DNA from: Paraburkholderia solisilvae
GTDB taxonomy: Bacteria; Pseudomonadota; Gammaproteobacteria; Burkholderiales; Burkholderiaceae
Reading direction: 5' to 3'
Assembly: GCF_902859875.1 (NCBI RefSeq)
Contig: NZ_CADIKF010000052.1
Location: forward strand, 1 to 53,754
DNA: 53,754 bases
Shown: one piece after another, positions 35,386 to 44,016 of the stretch
Layout of the letters: each line of letters opens with the position of its first letter
Position numbering within the stretch: position 1 is the stretch's first letter
The notes under the pieces: model-generated
The model's database searches: none
What the model was told of the DNA's origin: nothing
What the model saw: the letters and a program-made list of their open reading frames with translations, nothing else
Made by a program: the position numbers and the translations under genes

Positions 35386-35757
35386 ATGCCTGCTCCCCTG
35401 CAAGTCCTGATTGCCGACAGTCACGTCAAGAGCGCCGACGCACTCGCCGAGGCGGCATTGCGCCTCGGCCACACCATTCAGGTCGCCTACGATGGCGATA
35501 CGGCCATCTCCTTGCTGCGCTCGATTCATTTCGACGTCGCATTCATCGACGTCGCTTCGCTCGGCGCGACAGGCGAGGTGTTCTGCCGGCGCCCAGTCAC
35601 CGATGCGGCGTTTGAATACACCTGCATGATCGCGATGACCACCGATGCCGCGCCTTTGCGCGGTGCGGACGTGAACTGGTGCGACGCACTGCTGACAAAA
35701 CCCGTCAGCATGCAAGCACTGCGGCAGGTGCTAGGTACGGGTGAAGATTGTCCTTAG
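35386..35757 (+). CDS. Stand-alone response-regulator receiver domain
   Basis: About 123 residues, essentially one CheY-like domain without an output domain. D55 (FIDVA) is the likely phosphorylation site, T85/T86 and K105 (TKP) fill the switch positions, and D11 is the single visible acidic-pocket residue because its partner is S12. The frame extends upstream to 35152 inside the LysR gene, but ATG 35386 gives a product beginning directly with the first beta strand. No histidine kinase is nearby, so the partner is unknown. Confidence 0.7.
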   Translation: MPAPLQVLIADSHVKSADALAEAALRLGHTIQVAYDGDTAISLLRSIHFDVAFIDVASLGATGEVFCRRPVTDAAFEYTCMIAMTTDAAPLRGADVNWCDALLTKPVSMQALRQVLGTGEDCP

Positions 35758-35942
35758 CGCCGATCTCCGGTTTGAAATCGATCCGATGGGCATAGGGAAA
35801 TCCAATAGCATGAAGCGCCGCGCGTCGTGCCTATGCGCGCCTTTCAGGCGACAGCCGAGGCGGCCTCCGGTTGCCTGTTGCTTTGCCTCGCGCTGGGTAG
35901 CCTCTGGTGCGGCGCCAAAGCGCACTCGCTCGCCGGCCTGCG

Positions 35943-37073
35943 TCACCAGCCGTAGAATCGCGGCCATGACTCGAGCGTGCCTTTTTCAGTCAGCGCCTGA
36001 TATTCGGGATGCTGAGCGCCGGTCGCACAAGCATGATTCGGCAGAATGCGCAGCCGCGTGCCGACCGGAAAGCGGCCGGCAATGTTTTTATCGGGCGCGC
36101 CGGTTCGCGAAACGATTCCATGCTCCTGATTCGCGCTGCTCATCAGGTAGTCGCCCAATACGTCGCCCGCTTCGTTGCACACGAGCCCATACCCGAAGTC
36201 ACGCTTCTGACGCTGCGTGCCGCGGTCGCGGCTCATCGCCATCCAGCCGGCGTCGACAATCGCCCAACCCTTCTCTTCCTGATGACCGATCACGGTGGTC
36301 AACACGCTTAGCGCGATATCCGATGTTTCGCACACGCCGACGTTGTGCATCACGAGATCGAACATCACATAGACGCCCGCCCGAACTTCGGTGACACCCT
36401 CGAGGTGTTCGGCGCACAGCGCGGTCGGCGTCGACCCGATACTGACGACCGGACAGCGCAAGCCAGCCGCGCGCAGCCGCTGCGCACCGCGTACCGTGCC
36501 GGCACGCTCCTGTTCGGCGATACGGACTAGCGCTTCGTGCGTGTCGTATTCGTAGCTGGAACCCGCGTGAGCGAGCACGCCGCCGAGCGTCATACCGCCA
36601 TCGGCCAGCGCGCGCCCGACGGCGATCAGCAAATCGTCTTCAGGCGCGATACCGGAACGATGACCATCGACATCGAGTTCTATCCACACCTCGAATGCCT
36701 CATGATGTTCGCGTCCGAACGCGGCAATCGCTTCGGCGCACCGGAGATTGTCGACGATGATTTTCAGATCGCAGCCACGACGCCGCAACGCCAGCGCCTG
36801 CTGAAGTTTGCCCGGCGCCATGCCGACCGCGTAGACGATATCGCCGATGCCCTTCTCGAAGAACTGCTCGGCTTCTTTCAATGTCGACACGGTGATGCCT
36901 TGCGCGCCGGCGGCAATCTGCGCACGAACGATCGGCTCGCACTTGGTCGTTTTCACATGCGGCCTGAAGCGCACGCCGAGCGCATCGAGCCGTTGCTGCA
37001 TTCGCGCGATGTTCCGGTTCATCCGGTTCACGTCAACGAGGGCGGCCGGGGTGGTCAGGGTGTCGAGGCTCAT
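35943..37073 (-). CDS. PLP- and zinc-dependent D-serine dehydratase-like enzyme (DSD1 family)
   Basis: A 376-residue fold-III PLP enzyme: alanine-racemase-type barrel about 1-260, then a beta domain. K41 in RPHVKTTK is the expected PLP lysine. The C-terminal metal site reads PNHAC, H347 and C349. As I recall, His/Cys is the eukaryotic-type D-serine dehydratase pair, whereas D-threonine aldolases carry His/Asp, so D-serine (or D-threonine) dehydration to a keto acid is favoured. I start at ATG 37073 (MSLDTLTTPA); a 69-codon upstream extension runs into the promoter region. Divergent from a gene of unknown function. Confidence 0.85.
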   Translation of the reverse strand: MSLDTLTTPAALVDVNRMNRNIARMQQRLDALGVRFRPHVKTTKCEPIVRAQIAAGAQGITVSTLKEAEQFFEKGIGDIVYAVGMAPGKLQQALALRRRGCDLKIIVDNLRCAEAIAAFGREHHEAFEVWIELDVDGHRSGIAPEDDLLIAVGRALADGGMTLGGVLAHAGSSYEYDTHEALVRIAEQERAGTVRGAQRLRAAGLRCPVVSIGSTPTALCAEHLEGVTEVRAGVYVMFDLVMHNVGVCETSDIALSVLTTVIGHQEEKGWAIVDAGWMAMSRDRGTQRQKRDFGYGLVCNEAGDVLGDYLMSSANQEHGIVSRTGAPDKNIAGRFPVGTRLRILPNHACATGAQHPEYQALTEKGTLESWPRFYGW

Positions 37074-37240
37074 CAGCGGACTCTTTCGTCTGGGTAGCGC
37101 ATAAACCGCGCAACTATACGGCATGGAACTGGCGAACGCAGCGTTCCGGCCGCCGTCCAGACGGCGGCCCGGACAGCCGGCGCGCACGGGGTTCACCTGT
37201 TCGCCGCACCACGCCCAAGCAGTCCGCACGCACGCATAGG

Positions 37241-37256
37241 TGTGTGCATTTACACA
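37241..37256. promoter_or_regulatory. TGTGT-N6-ACACA inverted repeat, possible CRP/FNR-type site
   Basis: A perfect 5-bp inverted repeat with a 6-bp spacer, ending 7 bp before the -35 box at 37264. Geometry resembles CRP/FNR-family sites, but the half-site differs from CRP (TGTGA). Confidence 0.45.
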
Positions 37257-37263
37257 TGACCAT

Positions 37264-37291
37264 TTGACAATTCCATGCATTTAGCTAATTT
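37264..37291 (+). promoter_or_regulatory. Sigma70 promoter of the unknown gene at 37357
   Basis: TTGACA (37264-37269, perfect), a 16-bp spacer and TAATTT (37286-37291). The predicted transcript starts near 37298, so coding must begin after that point, which rules out the TTG at 37291 as a start. Confidence 0.7.
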
Positions 37292-37356
37292 TGGTACCCG
37301 TCCGCGCGGGCGGCTTCATGCGCCGCGCGATTGATCGACGCGACCAGGTGACCATT

Positions 37357-38229
37357 GTGCATACCATCAAGATACTGCTTCAAACGACCATCCCCACCGC
37401 CGGCAACGACTGGTCGATTGACCGCTTCAGCCAGTTGACCGAATTGTTGCGCACACATCGAAACGATGACGGGCAGTTGATATTCGAGGTCGTCGCGCGC
37501 GACCGCGATCCGCACGGCGAGCCGGATTCGGTGCTTTCCCGTCTCGACGAAAGCGGCTTCGATCAGCTGTGGCTATTCGCCGTCGATGAAGGAAACGGCC
37601 TCACGCCCGAAGACTGCGCAGGCATCACGCGCTTCCGGCAAGCGGGCCGCGGCCTGCTTGTGACGCGCGATCATATGGACCTCGGCAGTTCGTTGTGCAC
37701 GCTCGGCGGCGTGGGCAAGGCGCACCACTTCCATACGCGCAACCTCGACCCCGACGAATCCAGGCGCGTGGTCGACGACCCGTACACCACCTATATCTCG
37801 TGGCCGAATTTTCACTCGGGCGCCAATGGCGACTTTCAGGACGTCACGATTGTCGGCCCCACGCACCCGGTGCTGACGAACCCGGATTCTCCGACCGGCA
37901 CGATCCGGTTTTTGCCCGCGCATCCGCACGAAGGCGCGGTCGGCGCACCGGCGGACGAACCCGCTCGCGTCATCGCACGCGGCAAGAGCAAGGTCACCGG
38001 CACGAGCTTCAATCTGGCCGTTGCGTTCGAACCGTCGACGCAAGGCGGCCCCGGCATCGCGCAGAGCACTTTTCACCACTTTGCCGACTACAACTGGGAC
38101 ACGCGGCATGGCTGCCCGAGCTTTGTGACCGAACCGCCGGGAAACGGCATGCAGACCGAGCCGCACGCGCTGCCGGACATCCATCGCTATTCGGTCAACG
38201 TCGCGCTTTGGCTGGCCGGCGCGCTCTGA
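37357..38229 (+). CDS. Conserved protein of unknown function, possible ThuA/GATase-like fold
   Basis: About 290 residues. The opening HTIKILLQTTIPTAGNDWSI is a beta strand followed by a loop. The segment LWLFAVDEGNGLTPEDCAGI and then GRGLLVTRDHMDLG recalls the class-I-amidotransferase-like ThuA fold, but I cannot name a family. Many His and Asp residues (KAHHFHTRN, FHHFADYNWD) could make a metal or active site. I place the start at GTG 37357, with AGGTGA 5 bp upstream; ATG 37318 lacks a ribosome site. No signal peptide. Its 3' end overlaps the convergent ampR gene by 43 bp. Confidence 0.65.
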   Translation: MHTIKILLQTTIPTAGNDWSIDRFSQLTELLRTHRNDDGQLIFEVVARDRDPHGEPDSVLSRLDESGFDQLWLFAVDEGNGLTPEDCAGITRFRQAGRGLLVTRDHMDLGSSLCTLGGVGKAHHFHTRNLDPDESRRVVDDPYTTYISWPNFHSGANGDFQDVTIVGPTHPVLTNPDSPTGTIRFLPAHPHEGAVGAPADEPARVIARGKSKVTGTSFNLAVAFEPSTQGGPGIAQSTFHHFADYNWDTRHGCPSFVTEPPGNGMQTEPHALPDIHRYSVNVALWLAGAL

Positions 38230-39080
38230 CTGATAATCCACTGACTGAACGCGCGCATCGCCGGCGTCGGCGGTTTCGCTTTTTGCGAGGTGAGCCAGTA
38301 GCTGCCCGCGTGCACGTCGATATCGAACGGACGCACGAGGCGGCCCATCGCCAGATCGCGTTCGAACATGGACGCCGGCGCGAGCGCAACACCCGCGCCT
38401 TGCAGCGCGGCTTCCACCATCAGCCGCGATGAATCGAACACGGGGCCGCGCACCGGACGCGGCGCGAGCCCCGCGGCGCCGAACCAGTTCGCCCAGTCGT
38501 CGGCGCGATAGGAGCGCAACAGCTTCTCGCCGGCAAGATCGGCGGGATCGCGCAGACGCTGCGCAATCTCCGGCGCGCACAGCACCGACAGCGGCGCGTC
38601 GAACAGCTTCAGCGCGCGCGAACCCGGCCACGTGCCGTCGCCGAAACGGATCGCGAAGTCGAGCCCTTCACCGGCCAGATCGACGAGATTGTTGTTCGTC
38701 ATCATGCGCAGCTCGATAAACGGATGCGCGTCATGAAACGACTTCAGGCGCGGCATCAGCCATCCGAGCGCAAACGTGCCGACTGCCCCGACGGTCAGCA
38801 CTTCGTGAAAGTGCCCGCCTTCGAACTGCCGCAAGACCGCCTCGATGCGATCGAACGCGTCGCTGAGCACCGGGCGCAGCGCGAGCCCTTCGTCGGTAAT
38901 CGCGAGGCCGCGCGGCAGACGCTTGAAGAGCGTCGCGCCGAGCCGCTCTTCCAGCGCCCTGACCTGCTGGCTGACGGCCGCTTGCGTGACGTTCAATTCC
39001 AGCGCGGCGCGCGTGAAACTCAGGTGCCGGGCCGACGATTCGAATGCGCGCAGCGCGTTCAGAGGCAGATACGGTCGCAT
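38187..39080 (-). CDS. ampR: LysR-family regulator AmpR
   Basis: A 297-residue regulator closely resembling AmpR. The N-terminus has PLNALRAFESSARHLSFTRA and AALELNVTQAAVSQQVRALE, followed by the GTFALGWLMPRL, TNNNLVDLAGEGLDFAIRFG, LLRSYRADDW and VFDSSRLMVEAALQGAGVA segments that distinguish AmpR from other LysR proteins. AmpR represses or activates the divergent beta-lactamase gene depending on bound cell-wall precursor or muropeptide. It is divergent from the class C enzyme with a 97-bp gap, the classical arrangement. The start is ATG 39080. Confidence 0.9.
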   Translation of the reverse strand: MRPYLPLNALRAFESSARHLSFTRAALELNVTQAAVSQQVRALEERLGATLFKRLPRGLAITDEGLALRPVLSDAFDRIEAVLRQFEGGHFHEVLTVGAVGTFALGWLMPRLKSFHDAHPFIELRMMTNNNLVDLAGEGLDFAIRFGDGTWPGSRALKLFDAPLSVLCAPEIAQRLRDPADLAGEKLLRSYRADDWANWFGAAGLAPRPVRGPVFDSSRLMVEAALQGAGVALAPASMFERDLAMGRLVRPFDIDVHAGSYWLTSQKAKPPTPAMRAFSQWIISQSAPASQSATLTE

Positions 39081-39126
39081 GGTCGAGCCATCATATTTTC
39101 TGGGGCAACGGCCAATTTATCATCGT

Positions 39127-39155
39127 TTGTCAGCGGGTCGGGAAAACGCGATAGT
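39127..39155 (+). promoter_or_regulatory. Promoter of the class C beta-lactamase gene
   Basis: TTGTCA (39127-39132), a 17-bp spacer and GATAGT (39150-39155). The AmpR-binding segment is expected just upstream (around TTTTCTGGGGCAACGG, 39100-39120), but the match to known AmpR sites is only partial. The leader before the AAGGAGG ribosome site is very short. Confidence 0.6.
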
Positions 39156-39177
39156 GGCGGCTCTTCAAGGAGGCACA

Positions 39178-40431
39178 ATGGTGACGCGGCGGAAAATCAT
39201 GAATTCGTTGTTGCGTGGTGAGTTAGCTGAGCTTGCGGCTCATGCACCGCTCGCGACGGCAAGGCAGACCTTCACCTTCACGCTGCTCGGCGCATTGTGG
39301 TTCTGCTGCACGCCCGGTATCGGCCATGCGGGCAGCCTGGCGCAAGACCGCGTGCGGCATGCGGTCGACCAGGCGATTCACCCGATGATGGCGAAAGACC
39401 AGATTCCCGGCGTGGCGGTCGGCATCATCGTAAATGGCCAGCCGGCCGTGTTCGACTTCGGCGTTGCGTCGACTCGCACACATCGGCCCGTGACGCACGA
39501 CACGCTGTTCGAACTCGGATCGGTGAGCAAGACCTTTACGGCGACGCTCGCGTCGTGGGCGCAGGAAAACGGCCGGTTGTCGCTCGGCGAGCGCGTCGGC
39601 CACTATCTGCCCGCGCTGAACGGCAGCGCGTTCGGCAACGTGAGTCTGCTCAATCTCGGCACGCATACGCCCGGCGGACTGCCGTTACAGGTGCCCGACG
39701 AGATTCACGATAACGCGCAGCTGCTGCGTTACTTCAACGCATGGCGTCCGACCTATGCGCCGGGCACCTACCGGACTTACTCGAACCCCGGCATCGGCAC
39801 GCTCGGCATGATCGCGGCGAACAGCATCGGGCAGGACTTCAATTCATTGATCGAACAGCGCCTGTTTCCCGCGCTCGGCATGACCGACAGCTTCATTGAC
39901 ATTCCTGTCGAGCGTGCCGCCGATTACGCGCAGGGCTATACGAAGGACGGCAAACCGGTTCGCATGACGGGCGGCGTGCTCGCGTCCGAAGCGTATGGCG
40001 TCAAATCGACGGCGAGCGACATGCTGCGCTTCATTGAAGCCAATATGCAATTGCTGAAACTCGACCCGCAATGGCAGCGCGCGATTACCGCCACGCACAC
40101 CGGCTATTTCAACGCGGGACCCATGACACAGGACCTGATCTGGGAGCAATATCCGTATCCGGTCGCCTTGAAGCCGCTGCTGGAAGGCAATGGGCCGGCG
40201 ATGGCGCTCGACGCGACGCCCGTTACGGCGATTGCGCCGCCACTGCCGCCGACGGGCAACGTGTGGATCAACAAGACCGGTTCGACCAATGGCTTCGGCG
40301 CTTACGTCGCGTTCGTTCCGCAGAGGCGCATGGGCATCGTCATTCTGGCTAACCGGAATTTCCCGATTGCAGACCGGGTCGCCGCTGCATATGCGATTCT
40401 CGCGGCGCTCGACGGCGCGGCCGGAGAATGA
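39178..40431 (+). CDS. ampC: Class C beta-lactamase (AmpC)
   Basis: A 417-residue periplasmic serine beta-lactamase. All catalytic motifs are present: S115-V-S-K118, Y201-S-N203 and K366-T-G368. LGTHTPGGLPLQVPDE and YAPGTYRTYSNPGIG are typical class C segments. AAGGAGG ends 3 bp before ATG 39178. About 50 residues precede the predicted mature start (HAGSLAQ); roughly 30 hydrophilic residues come before the hydrophobic core, longer than usual, and ATG 39199 could give a somewhat shorter signal. Inducible control by AmpR is expected. Confidence 0.93.
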   Translation: MVTRRKIMNSLLRGELAELAAHAPLATARQTFTFTLLGALWFCCTPGIGHAGSLAQDRVRHAVDQAIHPMMAKDQIPGVAVGIIVNGQPAVFDFGVASTRTHRPVTHDTLFELGSVSKTFTATLASWAQENGRLSLGERVGHYLPALNGSAFGNVSLLNLGTHTPGGLPLQVPDEIHDNAQLLRYFNAWRPTYAPGTYRTYSNPGIGTLGMIAANSIGQDFNSLIEQRLFPALGMTDSFIDIPVERAADYAQGYTKDGKPVRMTGGVLASEAYGVKSTASDMLRFIEANMQLLKLDPQWQRAITATHTGYFNAGPMTQDLIWEQYPYPVALKPLLEGNGPAMALDATPVTAIAPPLPPTGNVWINKTGSTNGFGAYVAFVPQRRMGIVILANRNFPIADRVAAAYAILAALDGAAGE

Positions 40432-40512
40432 TCGATCGCTGGCGGCAAACGCGATAGGGTGGTTTGTCGCTGCGCGCCATCGATGCTGATCGCCACCGTG
40501 TGCGCACTCAAA

Positions 40513-40550
40513 CAAACGGCCGGCTGCGCAGCGCGCGAACCGGCCGTTTG
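40513..40550. terminator. Hairpin between convergent ampC and clpK-like genes
   Basis: CAAACGGCCGG (40513-40523) pairs perfectly with CCGGCCGTTTG (40540-40550) over a 16-base loop. It lies between two convergent stops and could terminate both transcripts, although neither side has a long T run. Confidence 0.6.
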
Positions 40551-40602
40551 GCATGCGGTGCACGGTGCATGCATCGGCATGCACGGCACGATCAGATCGC
40601 GG

Positions 40603-43410
40603 CTACGAGTTCGCCGCCTCCGGCGGCGATGATGCGTCGTCGCGACGTCCACCGAGCGGCTCGAGCGACAGCTTCCGCTGCGGCGGCTTCGCAGCCGTTT
40701 GCGCTGCGGTCGCTTGCGCTTTCGACTGCGTCGTCATGAACTTCACACGCTGCGCACCGGCCTCATACGTGCACAGAATATGCGAGCCTTCGCCGATATC
40801 GCCCTTGAGCATTTCCTTCGCCAGTTCATTCTCGATGCGCTGACGGATCTGCCTCCGCAACTCGCGCGCGCCGAACTCGGGCCGATAGCCCTCGGTCGCG
40901 AGAAAATCGATCACCGAATCGTCGAATTCGAGGTCGATGTCCTGGCTCTTCGCGAGACGCTTCACCTGCTCGAGCTGCAAGCGCACCACATGCTGCGTCT
41001 CGTCGCGCGTCAACGCCTTGAACAGAATGATGTCGTCGATGCGGTTCAGAAACTCCGGACGGAAGTGCTGGCGCAACACATTCATCACGCCGCTTTGCAC
41101 GGTCGACACCGCATCTCCGCTCAGGAAGCCCGGGCCCGCGCGCATCTGGCCGCCGATCACGTCGGCGGCCAGATTGCTGGTCGCGATAATCAGCGTATTG
41201 CTGAAATCGACCACGCGCCCTTTGCCGTCGGTCAGCCGCCCATCGTCGAATACCTGCAGCAGCACGTTGTAGACATCGGAGTGCGCTTTCTCGATCTCGT
41301 CGAACAGAATCACGCTGTACGGACGGCGCCGCACGCGCTCGGTCAACTGACCGCCTTCGTCGTGCCCGACATAACCGGGCGGCGAACCGATCAGGCGCGA
41401 CACCGTATGCCGCTCCATATACTCGCTCATATCGATGCGCAGCATCGCTTCTTCGTCGCCGAACACCACTTCGGCAAGCGCCTTCGCAAGCTCGGTCTTG
41501 CCGACACCCGTCGGCCCGAGGAACAGAAACACCGCCGTCGGCCGGTGCCGCGCCTGCAAGCCGGTACGCGCGCGGCGCACCGCGTCGCTGACCGCCTGCA
41601 CTGCCTGATCCTGTCCGATCACACGCTCGTGCAGCCGCTCTTCCATATTCAGCAGCCGCTCGCGTTCCTCGGTGGTCAGTTGCGCGACCGGAATGCCGGT
41701 CAGCTTCGCGACAATCTCCGCGATATTCGTGACCGTCACGTGCGACGTGTTCGCGCCCATGCCGGTCTTCCATGCATCGGTCGCCTCGCTCAACGCGTGC
41801 TGCTTTTCCGCGATCTCGGCGTCGAGCGCATGCGCGCGTTCATACTGCTTGCGCGAGGCCGCGTAATCCTGTTCGCGATGCAGTTGCGCCATCTCCGCTT
41901 CGAGTTCGAGAATCGCGGCGGGCCGCGATGTAGCGGACAGATGCACGCGGGCGGCCGCCTGGTCGATCAGATCGATGGCCTTGTCCGGCAAAAAGCGCCC
42001 GGCGATATAGCGATCCGACAGTTCGGCCGCGCCGACCACCGCATCGTCCTGAATCGTCACGCGATGATGCGCCTCGAGCCGGTCGCGCAACCCGCGCAGG
42101 ATATTGATGGTCTGCACGACGCTCGGTTCGGGCACGAGCACCGGCTGGAAGCGCCGCTCGAGCGCCGCGTCCTTTTCGATGTACTTCTGATACTCGTTGA
42201 GCGTGGTCGCGCCGATCAGATTCAGTTCGCCGCGCGACATCGCCGGCTTGAATACGTTCGCGATATCGAGGCCGCCTTCGCCGCCGCCCTGCCCCGCACC
42301 GACGATCGTATGCACTTCGTCGACGAACAGCACGAGCGAACCGAGGTTCGCGGTAATCTCATCGAGCAGTTGCTTGACGCGCTCCTCGAACTCGCCGCGA
42401 AACTTCGCACCCGCCACCAGCGAGTTCACATTCAGTTCGACAAGCCGCTTGTCGCGCAGCGATTCGGGCACGTCGCCATTCATCATCCGCTGCGCGAGGC
42501 CTTCGACCACCGCGGTCTTGCCGACGCCCGGTTCGCCGATCAGCACCGGATTGTTCTTGCGGCGCCGCGCGAGCACTTCGACAAGCGTTTCGATTTCGCC
42601 CGACCGCCCGATCACCGGATCGAGCCGGCCGTCGCGCGCGAGCGCGGTCAGATCGCGGCTGTATTTGTCGAGTTGCGGCGTGTTCGACGGCGCGACCACC
42701 GTTTCGCGCTTCAGGCTCGGCCCGATCGCGGCGAGCGTCTGCTGCCGCAGCGCCTGGGTGTCCAGCCCATATTTGACGAACAGATTGCTCGCGAAACTAT
42801 TGTTCACTTCCGCGAGGCCGATCAGCAGATGCTCGGGCCCGACATAACTGTGGCCCAGCTCGCGCGACGCGATAAATGCGCGCTCGAGTGCGCTTTTCAG
42901 GCAGGGCGTGACGCCCATCTGATGGTCCGGCGGCGGTTCGACATCGGTGCGCTTCGGCGCGTTCGTGTCGATATACGCGCGCACGTCGGTCGCCGCAATA
43001 CCCAGGCTTTTCAGAATCGAAATAATCACCGCATTGTCGGCGAGTTCATACAGCAGATGTTCGGTATCGACTTCGCGGCGGCCGAACTGCACCGCGCGTT
43101 CCGCGGCGCGCTGCAGCATTTCCTTGGCCAGATCGCTGAAATGCCGCTCGATATTGATCACCGCTTCCGCGCCTTCGACACGCTGCGGCACCGGCTGCGC
43201 GGACATGGTCACGTCGTCGAGTGCGCCGATCGGATCGGACATCGTGTTGCGGAACAGCGCCTCGAGCGGCGACAGCGTGCGCTGGTGCCGCGTAAGCTGC
43301 TCGTAGTGGTAGTCGCATACATCGAGAATCCGCCTGCGCCCGCTCTGGAGTACCGCGAGCCGTACGCTCGCGGGCCTGACGCCGCAGATGTCACAGACTT
43401 GCCGTGCCAT
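40603..43410 (-). CDS. clpK: AAA+ unfoldase of the ClpK/ClpC type with N-terminal zinc finger
   Basis: A 935-residue two-ring AAA+ chaperone. Residues 1-40 form a zinc-finger-like module (C6-x2-C9, C32-x2-H35) followed by RHQRTLSPLEALFR. A Clp N-terminal repeat domain spans about 88-240. Ring 1 has Walker A GEPGVGKT (292-299) and LFVDEVH; a short middle coil (about 499-545) is ClpC-like, not the long ClpB type; ring 2 has GPTGVGKT (632-639) and ILFDEIE. A GPGF segment at 759-762 lies where ClpP-binding loops occur. The zinc finger points to ClpK, linked to heat resistance. I use ATG 43410 (GGGAG upstream). Confidence 0.85.
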   Translation of the reverse strand: MARQVCDICGVRPASVRLAVLQSGRRRILDVCDYHYEQLTRHQRTLSPLEALFRNTMSDPIGALDDVTMSAQPVPQRVEGAEAVINIERHFSDLAKEMLQRAAERAVQFGRREVDTEHLLYELADNAVIISILKSLGIAATDVRAYIDTNAPKRTDVEPPPDHQMGVTPCLKSALERAFIASRELGHSYVGPEHLLIGLAEVNNSFASNLFVKYGLDTQALRQQTLAAIGPSLKRETVVAPSNTPQLDKYSRDLTALARDGRLDPVIGRSGEIETLVEVLARRRKNNPVLIGEPGVGKTAVVEGLAQRMMNGDVPESLRDKRLVELNVNSLVAGAKFRGEFEERVKQLLDEITANLGSLVLFVDEVHTIVGAGQGGGEGGLDIANVFKPAMSRGELNLIGATTLNEYQKYIEKDAALERRFQPVLVPEPSVVQTINILRGLRDRLEAHHRVTIQDDAVVGAAELSDRYIAGRFLPDKAIDLIDQAAARVHLSATSRPAAILELEAEMAQLHREQDYAASRKQYERAHALDAEIAEKQHALSEATDAWKTGMGANTSHVTVTNIAEIVAKLTGIPVAQLTTEERERLLNMEERLHERVIGQDQAVQAVSDAVRRARTGLQARHRPTAVFLFLGPTGVGKTELAKALAEVVFGDEEAMLRIDMSEYMERHTVSRLIGSPPGYVGHDEGGQLTERVRRRPYSVILFDEIEKAHSDVYNVLLQVFDDGRLTDGKGRVVDFSNTLIIATSNLAADVIGGQMRAGPGFLSGDAVSTVQSGVMNVLRQHFRPEFLNRIDDIILFKALTRDETQHVVRLQLEQVKRLAKSQDIDLEFDDSVIDFLATEGYRPEFGARELRRQIRQRIENELAKEMLKGDIGEGSHILCTYEAGAQRVKFMTTQSKAQATAAQTAAKPPQRKLSLEPLGGRRDDASSPPEAANS

Positions 43411-43664
43411 ATGAGCTCCCTGTGGAAGGATTCGCGTGAGGAAAACGCCTGTATTGCGGACCGGTATCGGGCGGCGTGTGCCGGCTGTATGCATCGCGCG
43501 CGAACTTTGCTTGCGGGCCGCGTACCGCGTGGCCACCCGCGAAGCCCGCATCCGGTCTTGCAGGCGCACATTCGATGCTACATGATCGGTGCGCGAAGCG
43601 CATCGAGGCTTCGTGCAAGCGCAACCATCGTGCGCGCCGCGCATTGACTGGAGCAAGGATCCCT

Positions 43665-43901
43665 ATGTTCGTCGTGTATTGGCTCGAGGGCGACGTGCAG
43701 CGAGGCGTCGCGCGGTTCGAACCCTTCGAGGGCGGCGCGCTCACGCAGGCGCTCGCGTTTGCCGAAGCGTTACGAAAACGGCAAGCGGCCGGCGATGGCG
43801 TCAGCTTCGTTTCGCTATGCAGCGAAAATCCGCATGCGGTCGGACAGGCGGGCGTGGCGGACCCGCCGGCTGACTATGCGTGGAAGAAGCGCCGCACGTG
43901 A
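43665..43901 (+). CDS. Small conserved protein of unknown function
   Basis: A 78-residue protein starting MFVVYWLEGDVQRGVARFEP and ending YAWKKRRT, with a SLCSENPHAVGQAGVADP segment. I recall related short proteins with a conserved SENPxxVGxxGV motif and a C-terminal WKKRR in betaproteobacteria, all uncharacterised. It is acidic in the middle, basic at the end, and lacks signal or membrane segments. ATG 43665 has AAGGAT about 6 bp upstream. It is divergent from the ClpK-like gene, with a 254-bp gap. Confidence 0.7.
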   Translation: MFVVYWLEGDVQRGVARFEPFEGGALTQALAFAEALRKRQAAGDGVSFVSLCSENPHAVGQAGVADPPADYAWKKRRT

Positions 43902-44016
43902 CGAGCGTCGCGCAGAACGCGCGCGGCACGCGGATTGGAAGTGTGACGTCCGGTGCGACGTCCGAAGCGTGGCGTCTATCAGTTGTCTGTCAGTGTGCAA
44001 ACAGGCTGCGCATGAC

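Noticed and set aside
40699..43647. 982-codon open frame opposite the ClpK-like gene
   Set aside because: Mirrors the codon structure of an unambiguous AAA+ gene; composition Arg/His/Gln-rich without domain motifs.
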